DNA of 64,000 nt from Caulobacter sp. X (GCF_002742635.1 NZ_PEGF01000001.1:558001-622000), one strand, 5' to 3'; counted from the stretch's first letter, positions 8,080-17,843 are shown. Translations and numbers: made by a program. Notes: generated by a model from the letters alone, not told the origin.

Positions 8080-9056
8080 ACCGCCATCGCCGCCGCCTGC
8101 CGGAAGGTCGGCGAGTCGAGGTTCGCCGCCACGGCCCGCAGCCGCGCCAAGCCGTAGGCCAGCCGCCCTTCCGGCGTCGCCAGCAGCGGCTCCCCCAGCG
8201 CCAGCCCCTGGTGGATGGAGTCGAGCGAGGGACCATCCAGCGTCCGCGCCCTCGCCTGCCCGGCCACGCCGACGACGAAGACGGCGGCGTGGAAGACGTG
8301 GCTGACCTGCCGGAACAGCCACAGTCGCGCCCGCTCGGCCGCCGTCGCCTCGCGCCCGAAATAGGTGCGCAGCAGCAGGGCCTCGGCCTCGGGATCGACG
8401 GCGAAGGTGTTGGCGATGGCCGCCAGGTCGACATAGCGGTCGGCTCGGAACGCCGCCTCCCAGTCGATCAGCCAAAGGCGGCGACCATCGTAAAGGATGT
8501 TGCCCGGATTGAGATCGTTGTGGCTGGACACCGGATCGGGCGCGAGCCGCCGGCATGCCGCAAAGAGGCGCGCCCAGTTGTCGAAGCTCCCGATCGGGAC
8601 GGCGCCGCAGCGTCCGGCCTCCTCGACGATCGCCGCCAGCCCCTCCAGATAGTCCACATGCGGCGGAAAGCCGTCGATCCCATGCAGCGCCCGCACGGTC
8701 TGGGCCAGCTCGACCACGAGGCTCGCCCGCGTCGCGACGTAGTTCAGGGCCAGCGACCGGTGCTCGACATAGTCGGTGATCGCCACGCCATCGACCGGCT
8801 CGGCGTAGCGCACGCGCGGCGCCAGGCAGGCCTCGGCCGCCAGGCGCAGGCAGGCATAGCCGCGATGCGCGTCGCGCAAGCCGTCGCGTCCCGTCTCCAC
8901 CCGCAACAGATAGGCGACGCCGCCCACGCGGACTCGCCAGACCTCCGCCCCTGACAGACCGCCGGACAGCGGCGTCCACCCGTCCAGCGCCTGCGTGCCG
9001 AACGCGGAAAGCAGGGCCTTGGCGACGGCGGGACGTTGAGCGGGCGAGACGGACAT
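8076..9056 (-). CDS. Aminoglycoside/choline phosphotransferase-family kinase
   Basis: A 326-residue protein kinase-like small-molecule phosphotransferase. It shows the Brenner-type catalytic motif SSHNDLNPGNILY and the downstream metal-binding LWLIDWEAAF, plus an N-terminal nucleotide-binding lobe (LSGGLSGAEVWRV). The substrate is unknown; choline, ethanolamine or a similar amine is plausible for this branch. A strong AGGAGG precedes the ATG. The gene converges on the lipoprotein pseudogene with a 4-nt overlap. Its promoter region carries three CCGGGTAA sites, suggesting repressor control. Confidence 0.8.
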   Translation of the reverse strand: MSVSPAQRPAVAKALLSAFGTQALDGWTPLSGGLSGAEVWRVRVGGVAYLLRVETGRDGLRDAHRGYACLRLAAEACLAPRVRYAEPVDGVAITDYVEHRSLALNYVATRASLVVELAQTVRALHGIDGFPPHVDYLEGLAAIVEEAGRCGAVPIGSFDNWARLFAACRRLAPDPVSSHNDLNPGNILYDGRRLWLIDWEAAFRADRYVDLAAIANTFAVDPEAEALLLRTYFGREATAAERARLWLFRQVSHVFHAAVFVVGVAGQARARTLDGPSLDSIHQGLALGEPLLATPEGRLAYGLARLRAVAANLDSPTFRQAAAMAV

Positions 9057-9082
9057 GGACGCGACCTCCTGATAGGGATCGC

Positions 9083-9145
9083 CTTATTCACCCGGGTAAA
9101 ATAGGAGTCAATATAATCCGGGTAAAATTATCAGGCATTACCCGG
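9083..9145 (-). promoter_or_regulatory. Promoter and repeated operator upstream of the phosphotransferase
   Basis: CCGGGTAA occurs at 9092-9099 and 9118-9125 on the plus strand and at 9138-9145 on the minus strand. On the minus strand TTGACT (9111-9106) and AATAAG (9088-9083) are separated by 17 nt and form a plausible -35/-10 pair. The first CCGGGTAA lies in that spacer and the second just upstream of the -35, a typical repressor layout. No regulator gene is adjacent. Confidence 0.5.
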
Positions 9146-9238
9146 CAAGCCCTTCAAGGGAATGGGCGCCAGACGAAAATCCCCACGGAAATCGCCGCCA
9201 GCGCTTTCCCCGTGCCCGGAATGCGCTAAAGGACGCCC

Positions 9239-10732
9239 ATGCCCTTCCCGGCGCCGCGCGACGCGGCCGTCATCGATATCGGCTCCAACTCGGTGCGCCT
9301 CGTGGTGTACCGCCTGGAAGGCCGCGCCATCTGGACGGTCTTCAACGAGAAGGTCCTGGCGGGCCTGGGCCGGGACCTGGCCAAGACCGGCCGCCTGGCG
9401 CCCGACGGCGTGGCCCAGACCCTGCAAGCCCTGAAGCGCTTCCGCGCCGTGCTGGAGGCCGTGAACCCGGCCGAGGTGTTCGCCGTGGCGACCGCCGCCG
9501 CCCGCGACGCCGCCGACGGCCCCGACTTTATCCGGCGCGTGCGCGAGGAGACCGGCTTCACCGTCCGCGTCCTCTCGGGTGAAGAGGAGGCCCACTACGC
9601 CGCCGTCGGCGTGCTGGCCGGCGCGCCGGACGCCGAAGGCGTGGTCGGCGACCTGGGCGGGGCCAGCCTGGAGCTGGTGCGCCTGTCGGCCACCGGCGCC
9701 GGCCATGGCGTCACCCTGCCCCTGGGCCCCTTCAGTCTGGCCGGCCCCAATGGCGCCGGCTTCGACGCCGAGCGGGTGCGACGCCTTTCGCGCGAACGCA
9801 TCGCCGCCGTCGCCGGCGACTTCCGCACCGACACCTTCCACGCCGTGGGCGGCGCCTGGCGCAACCTGGCTTTGCTGCACATGCGGCTGTCGGGCTACCC
9901 GCTGCACGTCGTCCACCAGTACGAGATCGGCGCCGCCGAGGCCCTGGAGGCCGCGCGCCTTGTCGCCCACCAGTCCAAGAACTCGCTGGAGCGCATCGAG
10001 GGCATGAGCAAGAAGCGCTCGGAGACCCTGCCCTACGCGGCCGTGGTGCTGGAGACGCTGATCGAGCAACTGGGCCTGAAGCGTATCGAGATCTCGGCCT
10101 ATGGCGTGCGCGAAGGCCTGCTGTTCGAGGCCATGCCGCCGCGCGTGCGCAGCCTGGACCCGCTGATCGAGGGCTGCACCGCCCTGGGCGCCCGCCAAGG
10201 CGTGGCCGACGACCTGGGCGCGGCGCTGGACGCCTGGATCGCCCCGGCCTTCCGCGAGTTGCCCGCCTTGTTCGGCGAGCGCGACGGCGTGCTGGTCTCG
10301 GCCGCCTGCCGCCTGGCCGATGTCGGCGTGCGGCTGCACCCGGACCATCGCGCCGACCTCGTCTTCGAGCAGGTGCTGCGCGCGCCGATCGCCGGCCAGA
10401 CCCACGCCGAGCGCTGCTTCCTGGCCGCCGCCGCCCACGCGCGCCACGCGACCAACTTCCATCCGCCCGAGCTGGCGACGCTGGAGCGGCTGCTCAGCCC
10501 CGCCCAGTTGAAACGCGCCCGGGCCCTGGGCGCCACGATCCGTCTGGCCTGCGACCTGTCGGGCCGCAGCCCCAGCCTGCTGGCGCACGCCCGCCTGAGC
10601 CTCGACAAGACCAACCTGATGCTGGCCGCCGACCCCGGCTTCGCCGACCTGCTGCTGGGCGAGCAGACCAATAAGCGCGCCAACACCGCCGCGCAGCACC
10701 TGGGCTTGAAACCCAAGATCGTCGCAGGTTGA
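9239..10732 (+). CDS. ppx: Exopolyphosphatase / Ppx-GppA phosphatase
   Basis: A 497-residue member of the Ppx/GppA family (ASKHA fold), which releases phosphate from polyphosphate and may hydrolyse pppGpp. The N-terminal phosphate-binding loop VIDIGSNSVRLVVY, the second loop VVGDLGGASLEL and the acidic LSGEEEAHYA are all present. The C-terminal region after about residue 310 is the helical HD-like part of long Ppx proteins. It is divergent from the phosphotransferase and in the same neighbourhood as ppk, consistent with a role in polyphosphate turnover. Confidence 0.92.
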   Translation: MPFPAPRDAAVIDIGSNSVRLVVYRLEGRAIWTVFNEKVLAGLGRDLAKTGRLAPDGVAQTLQALKRFRAVLEAVNPAEVFAVATAAARDAADGPDFIRRVREETGFTVRVLSGEEEAHYAAVGVLAGAPDAEGVVGDLGGASLELVRLSATGAGHGVTLPLGPFSLAGPNGAGFDAERVRRLSRERIAAVAGDFRTDTFHAVGGAWRNLALLHMRLSGYPLHVVHQYEIGAAEALEAARLVAHQSKNSLERIEGMSKKRSETLPYAAVVLETLIEQLGLKRIEISAYGVREGLLFEAMPPRVRSLDPLIEGCTALGARQGVADDLGAALDAWIAPAFRELPALFGERDGVLVSAACRLADVGVRLHPDHRADLVFEQVLRAPIAGQTHAERCFLAAAAHARHATNFHPPELATLERLLSPAQLKRARALGATIRLACDLSGRSPSLLAHARLSLDKTNLMLAADPGFADLLLGEQTNKRANTAAQHLGLKPKIVAG

Positions 10733-10891
10733 TCTCAGGTAGAGATCAACTGAACATCATGTTTAATTTGGTCTTTATTTCCTCAATACGAGGAACAAGA
10801 CAACTTGTCGCACCTCTGATGGATGTTTCCAGCATGCTTTGTTAGGCATGCCCGTCCTAGCCTTCCTCAAAGACAAAGGGAGGTTCCCCGG

Positions 10892-11173
10892 ATGCTGAAG
10901 CATCGCACCCACTACCTGGACGCCATCGCCCCGCAGCCCAGCGCGACGCCGCGCTTCGAGCCCCGCGCCCTCCCGCGTCCGGCCAACGACCAGGACACGC
11001 CCGTGGCCAGCGCCGCCCGCGTCCTGCAGGCCGACCTCGCCCGCGCCTTCGCGGCCAAGAACGGCTGGTCGGTGAGCCAGACCGTGGCCGCCGGGGTGAT
11101 CTTCCACCTGGGCGTCTTCTGCGCTCTGGGCCTGGCGGCGGGCGCGGCCCTGGCGCAATTGGCCCGCGGCTAG
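10892..11173 (+). CDS. Small protein with one C-terminal membrane helix, unknown function
   Basis: A 93-residue protein. The first 60 residues are polar and proline-rich, and about residues 66-90 form one membrane helix (SQTVAAGVIFHLGVFCALGL). The ATG is preceded by a good AAAGGGAGG site; an upstream in-frame ATG lacks one. No family is recognised. Its TAG stop is the first three bases of a TAGAGC...GCTCTA repeat whose other end forms the stop of the convergent kinase gene. Confidence 0.65.
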   Translation: MLKHRTHYLDAIAPQPSATPRFEPRALPRPANDQDTPVASAARVLQADLARAFAAKNGWSVSQTVAAGVIFHLGVFCALGLAAGAALAQLARG

Positions 11174-11205
11174 AGCAATTTCCCGATAGGCGTGAAAGGG
11201 CTCTA
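11171..11205. repeat. TAGAGC...GCTCTA palindromic repeat, short copy
   Basis: The 35-bp element begins TAGAGC and ends GCTCTA, with TTTCCCGATAG and CGTGAAAGGG inside. Related longer copies occur at 33406-33455 and 35239-35290. Both ends act as stop codons: TAG for the plus-strand gene on the left, and TAG on the minus strand for the kinase gene on the right. Confidence 0.75.
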
Positions 11206-12930
11206 GGAGGCTGGGCGGTCTCCGCCCACGCCGTCCCCGAACAGGGCGACATAGAGGTCGTGCGGTTTGACGGGCTTCTCGACCCAGCTCGTCATGCCCG
11301 CCTCGCGGCACGCGGCGATCTCCTCGGGCGAGGCCGCGCCGGTCACCGCGATGATCGGCGTCTGGCGATTGGCGCCGCCATCGCGCAGACGGCGAGACGC
11401 CTCCAGCCCGTCCATGCCGGGCATGCGAACATCCATCAGGATGGCGTCGAAGGTCAGCTCCTCGGCCGCCGAGAGCGCCGAGAGCGCATCCTCGGCGGTC
11501 TCCACCTCGGCGCCGAAAGCCTCCAGCATCCGCGTTAGGGTCCGTCGGTTGATGTCATGGTCGTCAACCACCAGCACTGAAAGCGCCCGCTTGGGCGCAC
11601 CCAGGGCCGCGGCCGCGGCGGTGTCGACAGCCGGCGGGCGGGCGCCCTCCGGCGCCGGAAGGGTGAGTGTAAAGCAGGCCCCGCATTCTCCGCCATCGAC
11701 AGCCTTCAGGTCGCCGCCCATCAGGCGGGCGAGGTCTCGACTGATCGCCAGGCCCAGCCCGGTGCCGCCAAAGGCGCGCGCCGTCTTCAGGCCGAGCTGC
11801 TCGTAGGGACTGAACAGACGCGCGATCTGGTCCTCGGTCAGCCCGGGACCCGTGTCGCACACCTCGATCGACACGAAGCGTCGGTCGTCTCGCATGAGGG
11901 TGGTCACCGTCACGGTCACCTCGCCCTCGGCGGTGAACTTGATCGCGTTGCTGATCAGGTTGTTGAGCACCTGACGCACCCGCATTGGATCGCCCCGCAC
12001 CCATTGGGGCGCGGCCTGGACGCCCCGCAGGGTCAGTCGCAAGCCCTTGGCTCGCGCCGTGTTGCGCCAGAACCGGACGGTGTTGGAGATCAGGGCGCGC
12101 AGATCGTGGTCGACGACCTCGACCCCCATGCGGCCCGCCTCGATCTTGGAAAGGTCCAGCAGGTCGTTCAGCTGGGCGCGCATCATCAGGCCCGCATCCG
12201 CGATCAGCGCGGCCGCCGCCCGATCGGCCTCGCCGGCCCCCTCCAGCGACGCCGCGCCGTTGACGATGGCGTTGATCGGCGTGCGCAGCTCGTGACTGAC
12301 CATGGCGATGAAGGCCGACTTGGCGGCCATCTGGGCTTCGGCGGCCTGGCGGGCGGCGCGCTCGGCCAGCAGCGTGCGGCGCGACCACAGGAACGTCAGC
12401 GAAACCGTCAGGTAGAAGAGCCCGACGCCCAGCACGAAATGCGGCAGATAGGGATCATGGCCCGCGCCGACGACGAGCGGCGTGATGATCAGATAGGCCA
12501 GATGCGGCGCGACGGCGCAAAGGAAGGCGATCAGACAGCCCTCGGCGCCCATCAAGGCTGTAAAGACCGATCCTGAAAGCAGCAGGATCGCGCCGGCGGA
12601 GGTCACGGGCGTCCCGGCCTGCCAGAACGGGATGGCCAACGCCCCGAAGACAACGCCCATCACGAAGTCGACGAACAGATTGAACCCAACCCGCCGCTCT
12701 GGCTGGCGCGCGTTCAGAAAGCCGCGGATCGCGTGGAGCTCGATCAGTTGCACGGGCCCGTAGACCAGGATCCACGGCGCCAGGAAGGGCATGCCATGCA
12801 GAGCGAAGCCGATCAGGCACAGGCAAATGGCGACGAAGATGCGGAGCGGGATTTGTCGGCGGCGCGAAATCGCGGCGGCGCGATAGTCGACCGCTAGACG
12901 CCCCCAAAACTCACGCAACTGAACCCCCAC
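11203..12930 (-). CDS. Hybrid sensor histidine kinase/response regulator
   Basis: A 575-residue hybrid kinase. About six membrane helices occupy residues 29-182, followed by a short coiled coil. The HisKA domain has MVSHELRTPINAIV (His213), and the ATPase domain has N, G1 and G2 boxes (LISNAIKF, DTGPGL, GGTGLGLAI). The C-terminal receiver domain has VLVVDDHD and the phospho-acceptor Asp500 in LMDVRMPGMDG. There is no PAS or periplasmic domain, so the membrane part itself probably senses. No adjacent Hpt or output regulator is seen. The stop codon comes from a palindromic repeat. Confidence 0.92.
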   Translation of the reverse strand: MGVQLREFWGRLAVDYRAAAISRRRQIPLRIFVAICLCLIGFALHGMPFLAPWILVYGPVQLIELHAIRGFLNARQPERRVGFNLFVDFVMGVVFGALAIPFWQAGTPVTSAGAILLLSGSVFTALMGAEGCLIAFLCAVAPHLAYLIITPLVVGAGHDPYLPHFVLGVGLFYLTVSLTFLWSRRTLLAERAARQAAEAQMAAKSAFIAMVSHELRTPINAIVNGAASLEGAGEADRAAAALIADAGLMMRAQLNDLLDLSKIEAGRMGVEVVDHDLRALISNTVRFWRNTARAKGLRLTLRGVQAAPQWVRGDPMRVRQVLNNLISNAIKFTAEGEVTVTVTTLMRDDRRFVSIEVCDTGPGLTEDQIARLFSPYEQLGLKTARAFGGTGLGLAISRDLARLMGGDLKAVDGGECGACFTLTLPAPEGARPPAVDTAAAAALGAPKRALSVLVVDDHDINRRTLTRMLEAFGAEVETAEDALSALSAAEELTFDAILMDVRMPGMDGLEASRRLRDGGANRQTPIIAVTGAASPEEIAACREAGMTSWVEKPVKPHDLYVALFGDGVGGDRPAS

Positions 12931-13080
12931 AGGCGCGCCTCGCCTCCGGCGCCCTTCATACCGTCAAACCTAGCCACAAGTCCGGTGGCGATTAGCGCAG
13001 GGGCTCGATTCGGGTACGTTAAGTAAACCTGCGCAGCCCTATGCTGGCAAAGAGCGCACGACTCGCCAGAAACGCGACGC

Positions 13081-14250
13081 CTAGCTCGCCTTGGGCGCGC
13101 GCCGAACCTCGACCACACGCACCTTGGCGCCGTCGAGAACCAGCGCCAGCTCGCCACGCTTGATCTTCAGGGCGTCGGTGCCGAAGGCGTCGCGACGCCA
13201 GCCGGCCAGGGCCGGGGTGGCGGCGTTGTCGTCGGCGGCGATCTTCTCCAGATCCGAAACCGTGGCGATCAGCTTGGAGGCGACGCCCGCCTCTTCCGCC
13301 CGCGCCTTCAGCAGGACCTTGAGCAGTTCGACGACGGCGCCGGCGTTCTGGGGCGGCGGCGGACCGGGCTTGTCGACGACTGGGGCGTAGCCCTCCGGAT
13401 CGGCCAGGGCGGCCTTGATCGCGGCCAGGAGGTCCGGACCAAACTTGCTGCCGCCGAAGCCCTTGGGCACGCCGCGCAGGTTGTTCAGCGCCTCCAGGCT
13501 GGTCGGGGCCTGGGTGGCGAGCTCGTCGATGGCCTCATCCTTCAGGATGCGGCCACGCGGCTGATCGCGGTTCTGGGCGGTGCGCTCGCGCCAGGCGGCG
13601 ACGGCCTTGAACACGGCCAGGTACTTGGCTTGCGTCTTGCGCGGACGCAGGCGCCGCCATGCCTTTTCCGGATCGACGTCATAGGCGGCCGGGTCCGAGA
13701 TGGCCGTCATCTCCTCCTCGACCCAGGCCAGTCGACCCGAGGTCTCCAGGCGCTCGCGCAGGATCGGGAACAGCTTGGCCAGGTGCGTCACGTCGGCCAG
13801 GGCGTAGGTCAGCTGCGCCTCGGTCAGCGGCCGGCGCGCCCAGTCGGTGAAGCGGCTGGACTTGTCCAGCTCGATCCGCAGCATCTGGCGGACCAGGGCG
13901 TCATAGGCGATCTGCTCGCCAAAGCCCGCCGCCATGCCCGCCACCTGGGTGTCGAACAAAGGCTTGGGCATGGCCTTCAGGTTATTGAAGATCTCGACGT
14001 CCTGACGGGCGGCGTGGAAGACCTTGAGGATGCGCTCGTCGCGCATGACCGCGAGCAGCGGCTCCAGGTCGATATCGTCGGCCAGCGGGTCGATGACGGC
14101 TTCGTGCGTGGGCGACGCGACCTGGATCAGGCACAACTTGGGCCAGTAGGTCGTCTCGCGCATGAACTCGGTGTCCACCGCGATGAAAGGCTCGCCCGAA
14201 AGCGCATTACAAAACGCCGCCAGCTCGGCGGTGGTGGTGATCGGCTTCAT
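13081..14250 (-). CDS. rnd: Ribonuclease D
   Basis: A 389-residue 3'-5' exoribonuclease that trims tRNA and other small RNA precursors. DEDD-family motifs are visible: VDTEFMRE near the N-terminus, KVFHAARQDVEIF, and YALADVTHL. The C-terminal half has HRDC-type helices (LNNLRGVPKGFG). Length is normal. It is divergent from purM across a 137-nt gap. Confidence 0.94.
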   Translation of the reverse strand: MKPITTTAELAAFCNALSGEPFIAVDTEFMRETTYWPKLCLIQVASPTHEAVIDPLADDIDLEPLLAVMRDERILKVFHAARQDVEIFNNLKAMPKPLFDTQVAGMAAGFGEQIAYDALVRQMLRIELDKSSRFTDWARRPLTEAQLTYALADVTHLAKLFPILRERLETSGRLAWVEEEMTAISDPAAYDVDPEKAWRRLRPRKTQAKYLAVFKAVAAWRERTAQNRDQPRGRILKDEAIDELATQAPTSLEALNNLRGVPKGFGGSKFGPDLLAAIKAALADPEGYAPVVDKPGPPPPQNAGAVVELLKVLLKARAEEAGVASKLIATVSDLEKIAADDNAATPALAGWRRDAFGTDALKIKRGELALVLDGAKVRVVEVRRAPKAS

Positions 14251-14335
14251 CCGCTGCTAATAGCCTCGCGCACCCCCGAGTCTGCAAGCGTCAAGACGCA
14301 TGAAGCTGGGCCGGGACGCAAAATTTCCGCGAGTT

Positions 14336-14357
14336 CGGAGGATGTTCCCGTCCTCCG
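14336..14357 (+). other. Hairpin in the purM leader
   Basis: CGGAGGA (14336-14342) pairs with TCCTCCG (14351-14357) across an 8-nt loop, 30 nt upstream of the purM ATG. There is no T-tract. It contains an AGGAGG-like... GGAGGA core, so it could affect access to nearby ribosome sites, but no known purine riboswitch is recognised. Confidence 0.35.
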
Positions 14358-14387
14358 AGAGACTAAAGAGCGAGCGCCAGAGCGACC

Positions 14388-15412
<1,025 letters not shown>

Positions 15413-15413
<1 letters not shown>

Positions 15414-15997
15414 TGCGCGAAAAGACCAAGGTCGCCGTGCTGATCTCGGGCCGGGGCTCCAACATGGAGGCCCTGGTCCGCGCCGCCCAGGCGCCGGGCT
15501 GCCCGTTCGAGATCGCGCTGGTCCTCGCCAACAAGCCCGACGCCAAGGGCCTCGAAATCGCGGCCGAGGCCGGCGTCGAAGCCCTGTGCGTCGACCAGAA
15601 GCCGTTCGGCAAGGACCGCGAGGCGCACGAGCGGGCGATCGACGCGGCCCTGCGCGAACGCGGGATCGAGGTCATCGCCCTCGCCGGCTACATGCGCATC
15701 CTCACGCCCTTCCTGGTCGACGCCTGGGAAGGCCGGATGCTGAACATTCACCCGTCCCTGCTGCCAAAGTATCCGGGGCTCGACACCCACGCCCGCGCCA
15801 TCGCGGCGGGTGAGGTCGAGGCCGGCTGCACGGTGCACCTGGTCACGGCCGGCGTCGACGAAGGCCCGATCCTGGGCCAGGCCCGCGTGCCGATCCTGCC
15901 CGACGACGACGACCACAGCCTGGCCGAGCGCGTCCTTGAGCAGGAGCACAAGCTCTACGCCGAGACCCTGGCCGCTTTCGTCAGCAAGCGCAGCTAG
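15413..15997 (+). CDS. purN: Phosphoribosylglycinamide formyltransferase
   Basis: A 194-residue folate-dependent GAR transformylase. The motif VLISGRGSNMEAL binds phosphoribosyl substrate, and the catalytic region MLNIHPSLLPKYPG contains the conserved Asn-His pair, followed by THARAIAAGEVEAGCTVH and the aspartate in VDEGPI. The ATG chosen directly overlaps the purM stop; a TTG one codon earlier is possible. The end overlaps a convergent gene by 4 nt. Confidence 0.96.
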
Positions 15998-16359
15998 ACG
16001 ACGTCCACGGGGACTTCGAAGTAGCGGCTGGATTGGTTGTCCCAGGCGTAGCCCGCGCTGCGGATCTGGTCGCGGTCATAGCTGGGCGAGCCCTTGAACC
16101 GATCCTTCGAGACGTCGGCGTTGAACGTCTTCTCCATCGGATCGTAGCGTACGATCGACCAGGGCACCGGATGATACTTGCCGGACCCGCCCAGCAGGCT
16201 GGCCGCCTCGACGACCAGGAACTCGATCCGCCCGGTGTCGAGATCGATGAATGTCTCGCGAATGTGGCCGAGCTTCGCGCCGCCCTCTCCGATCAGATCC
16301 TGGTCCAGGATGTCCTTGCTTCTGGTCAGCGGCATGGGTCCCTCGCGGCTACGGCTCAT
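15994..16359 (-). CDS. PRC-barrel domain protein
   Basis: A 121-residue protein with one PRC-barrel-like fold: DLIGEGGAKLGHIRETFID, DTGRIEFLVVEA and YHPVPWSIVRYD. PRC-barrel proteins occur in photosynthetic reaction centres and as stand-alone stress-associated proteins; no specific role can be assigned. A second ATG eight codons later (MPLTRSKD) has its own GAGGG site, so the N-terminus is uncertain. It converges on purN. Confidence 0.75.
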   Translation of the reverse strand: MSRSREGPMPLTRSKDILDQDLIGEGGAKLGHIRETFIDLDTGRIEFLVVEAASLLGGSGKYHPVPWSIVRYDPMEKTFNADVSKDRFKGSPSYDRDQIRSAGYAWDNQSSRYFEVPVDVV

Positions 16360-16498
16360 GGGCGAGCCCTTTCACCTGGAGATAGCGCCTACACGCGCGA
16401 CAAGTTTCCTTTGCCTCGCCGCCCTGAAGCGAGATGTCGCATCCGGTAAAGGTTATCGGGTCAGAACTTCGTCACTTTGTTGCGGCATCGTCAGTCGC

Positions 16499-17119
16499 AT
16501 GGACGCCTGGATCGCCGACCTCTTTCGAGTCGCCGCCGACAACGCCGGTTTCGCCGGCGCGGTCCTGTTTATCTTCACGCTGCTCGAAGCCCTGCTGGTC
16601 GTCGGTCTCTTGATCCCGATCCTGGGCGTCATGCTGGCCGCCGGGGCGCTGATCGCCCAGGGCGTGCTGCATCCGGTCGAGGCGATCCTATGGTGCAGCG
16701 CCGGCGCGGCCATGGGCGACGCGATCTCGTACCTGATGGGCCGAGGCCTGGGCGGCCGTCGCGCCACACGCTTGCTGTTCGCGGGCAAGCGCCGCCTGCT
16801 GGCTCGCGCCAAACTTCTGGCCCGCCGCCATGGCGTGCTGGCCATCGCCGCCGCCCGCTATCTGGGCCCCGCCCGTCCGTTCATCCCGATCCTGGCGGGC
16901 ATGTCGCGCACGCGCGGCTGGAGCTTTCAGATCGCCAACGTGCTCTCCGCGCCGATCTGGGTGATCTCGCTGCTGGCGCCCGGCTATCTGGCGGCTCGCA
17001 ATCTGGAGATGCTGCGCACCGACCCGGCCGTGGGCCTCGCCTTGGCGCTGGGAGTCGTCGCCTTGATCGCCGGCGCCTGGCTCGTGGCGCGCCGGATGAA
17101 CCGCGTCCAGGCGGTCTAG
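16499..17119 (+). CDS. DedA/SNARE-associated family membrane protein
   Basis: A 206-residue membrane protein of the DedA family, members of which act as lipid or undecaprenyl-phosphate flippases. It has the hydrophobic LLEALLVVGLLIPILG segment, the GDAISYLMGRGLG motif and the ARYLGPARPFIPILAGMSR signature with conserved arginine and proline. About five membrane segments are visible. The ATG at MDAWIADLF follows a long open frame with no good upstream start. It converges closely on the DUF1275 gene. Confidence 0.85.
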   Translation: MDAWIADLFRVAADNAGFAGAVLFIFTLLEALLVVGLLIPILGVMLAAGALIAQGVLHPVEAILWCSAGAAMGDAISYLMGRGLGGRRATRLLFAGKRRLLARAKLLARRHGVLAIAAARYLGPARPFIPILAGMSRTRGWSFQIANVLSAPIWVISLLAPGYLAARNLEMLRTDPAVGLALALGVVALIAGAWLVARRMNRVQAV

Positions 17120-17120
17120 G

Positions 17121-17762
17121 CTAGACCGACCGCCAGCGTCGCTCGGCCCACAAGGCGGCGGCGGTCACCACGGTCACCGCGACCCACAGAGCCGCCGCGC
17201 CGATCGTAACGTATGTCAGGGCGCCCAGAGCGCCGCCCGCCGCGAGACCTGTCCACAGCAGCACATAGCGCAACCAGTCCGACGGCTCGCCGCCCACCAG
17301 GGCGCCCGCGATCCGCTGGCCCGCCTTCACCAGGGCGCCGGTCATGTAGGTGAGGCCCACGGCGACATCGCCGTTCTTCTGGAACACCGCGTTCTCGGCC
17401 CCCATGGCCATGGCCACGGCGGTGATCCCGGCCGTGTCGTAACCGAGGCCCAGCAAGGTCGCGCCGGCCGCCAGCAGCAGCCCTTCGAGGATCAGCACCG
17501 GCGAGCGGCGGTTCTCGCCAAAGCCCCGGGCCGTCAGCGCGCCCAGCACGACGCCCGCCACGAACGAGGCCACCAGGGTCAACACCGTCGCCACCGCGGC
17601 CCAATGGCCAGTCGCCAGGCCCACGCCCAGTCGCGTGGAATTGCCGCTCATGAACGAGACGAAGAAGCCGCCCAGCTTCAGGAAGCCGATCGCGTCGACA
17701 TAGCCGGCCACGCCCGACAGGGTGACCGCCAGCATGACCTCGCCGCGTCCATAGGACTTCAT
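17121..17762 (-). CDS. DUF1275/YoaK family membrane protein
   Basis: A 213-residue protein with about six membrane helices. The family signature GYVDAIGFLKLGGFFVSFMS followed by GNSTRLG is clear, and MGAENAVFQKN with a later YMTGALVKAG completes it. Function in the family is not established. I used the ATG at MKSYGRGE; a start six codons upstream would lie in the ndk terminator region. The gene is downstream of ndk on the same strand but separated by a strong terminator. Confidence 0.85.
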   Translation of the reverse strand: MKSYGRGEVMLAVTLSGVAGYVDAIGFLKLGGFFVSFMSGNSTRLGVGLATGHWAAVATVLTLVASFVAGVVLGALTARGFGENRRSPVLILEGLLLAAGATLLGLGYDTAGITAVAMAMGAENAVFQKNGDVAVGLTYMTGALVKAGQRIAGALVGGEPSDWLRYVLLWTGLAAGGALGALTYVTIGAAALWVAVTVVTAAALWAERRWRSV

Positions 17763-17787
17763 CGCCAAACCTCGAGACAAAAGAAAA

Positions 17788-17813
17788 CGGCCGGATCGTC
17801 ACCGATCCGGCCG
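17788..17813 (-). terminator. Intrinsic terminator of ndk
   Basis: On the minus strand an 11-bp perfect stem (CGGCCGGATCG with CGATCCGGCCG) with a 4-nt loop is followed by TTTTCTTTTG. It begins 31 nt after the ndk stop. Confidence 0.88.
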
Positions 17814-17843
17814 CTCTCAGTCACGAGAAAAGTCTGGCTGAAA

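Noticed and set aside
5386..8979. Very long open frame of almost 1200 codons on the minus strand
   Set aside because: It is antisense to ppk and the adjacent genes, is low-complexity in composition (R/G/A-rich), and shows no domain. It is a shadow frame of GC-rich coding DNA.
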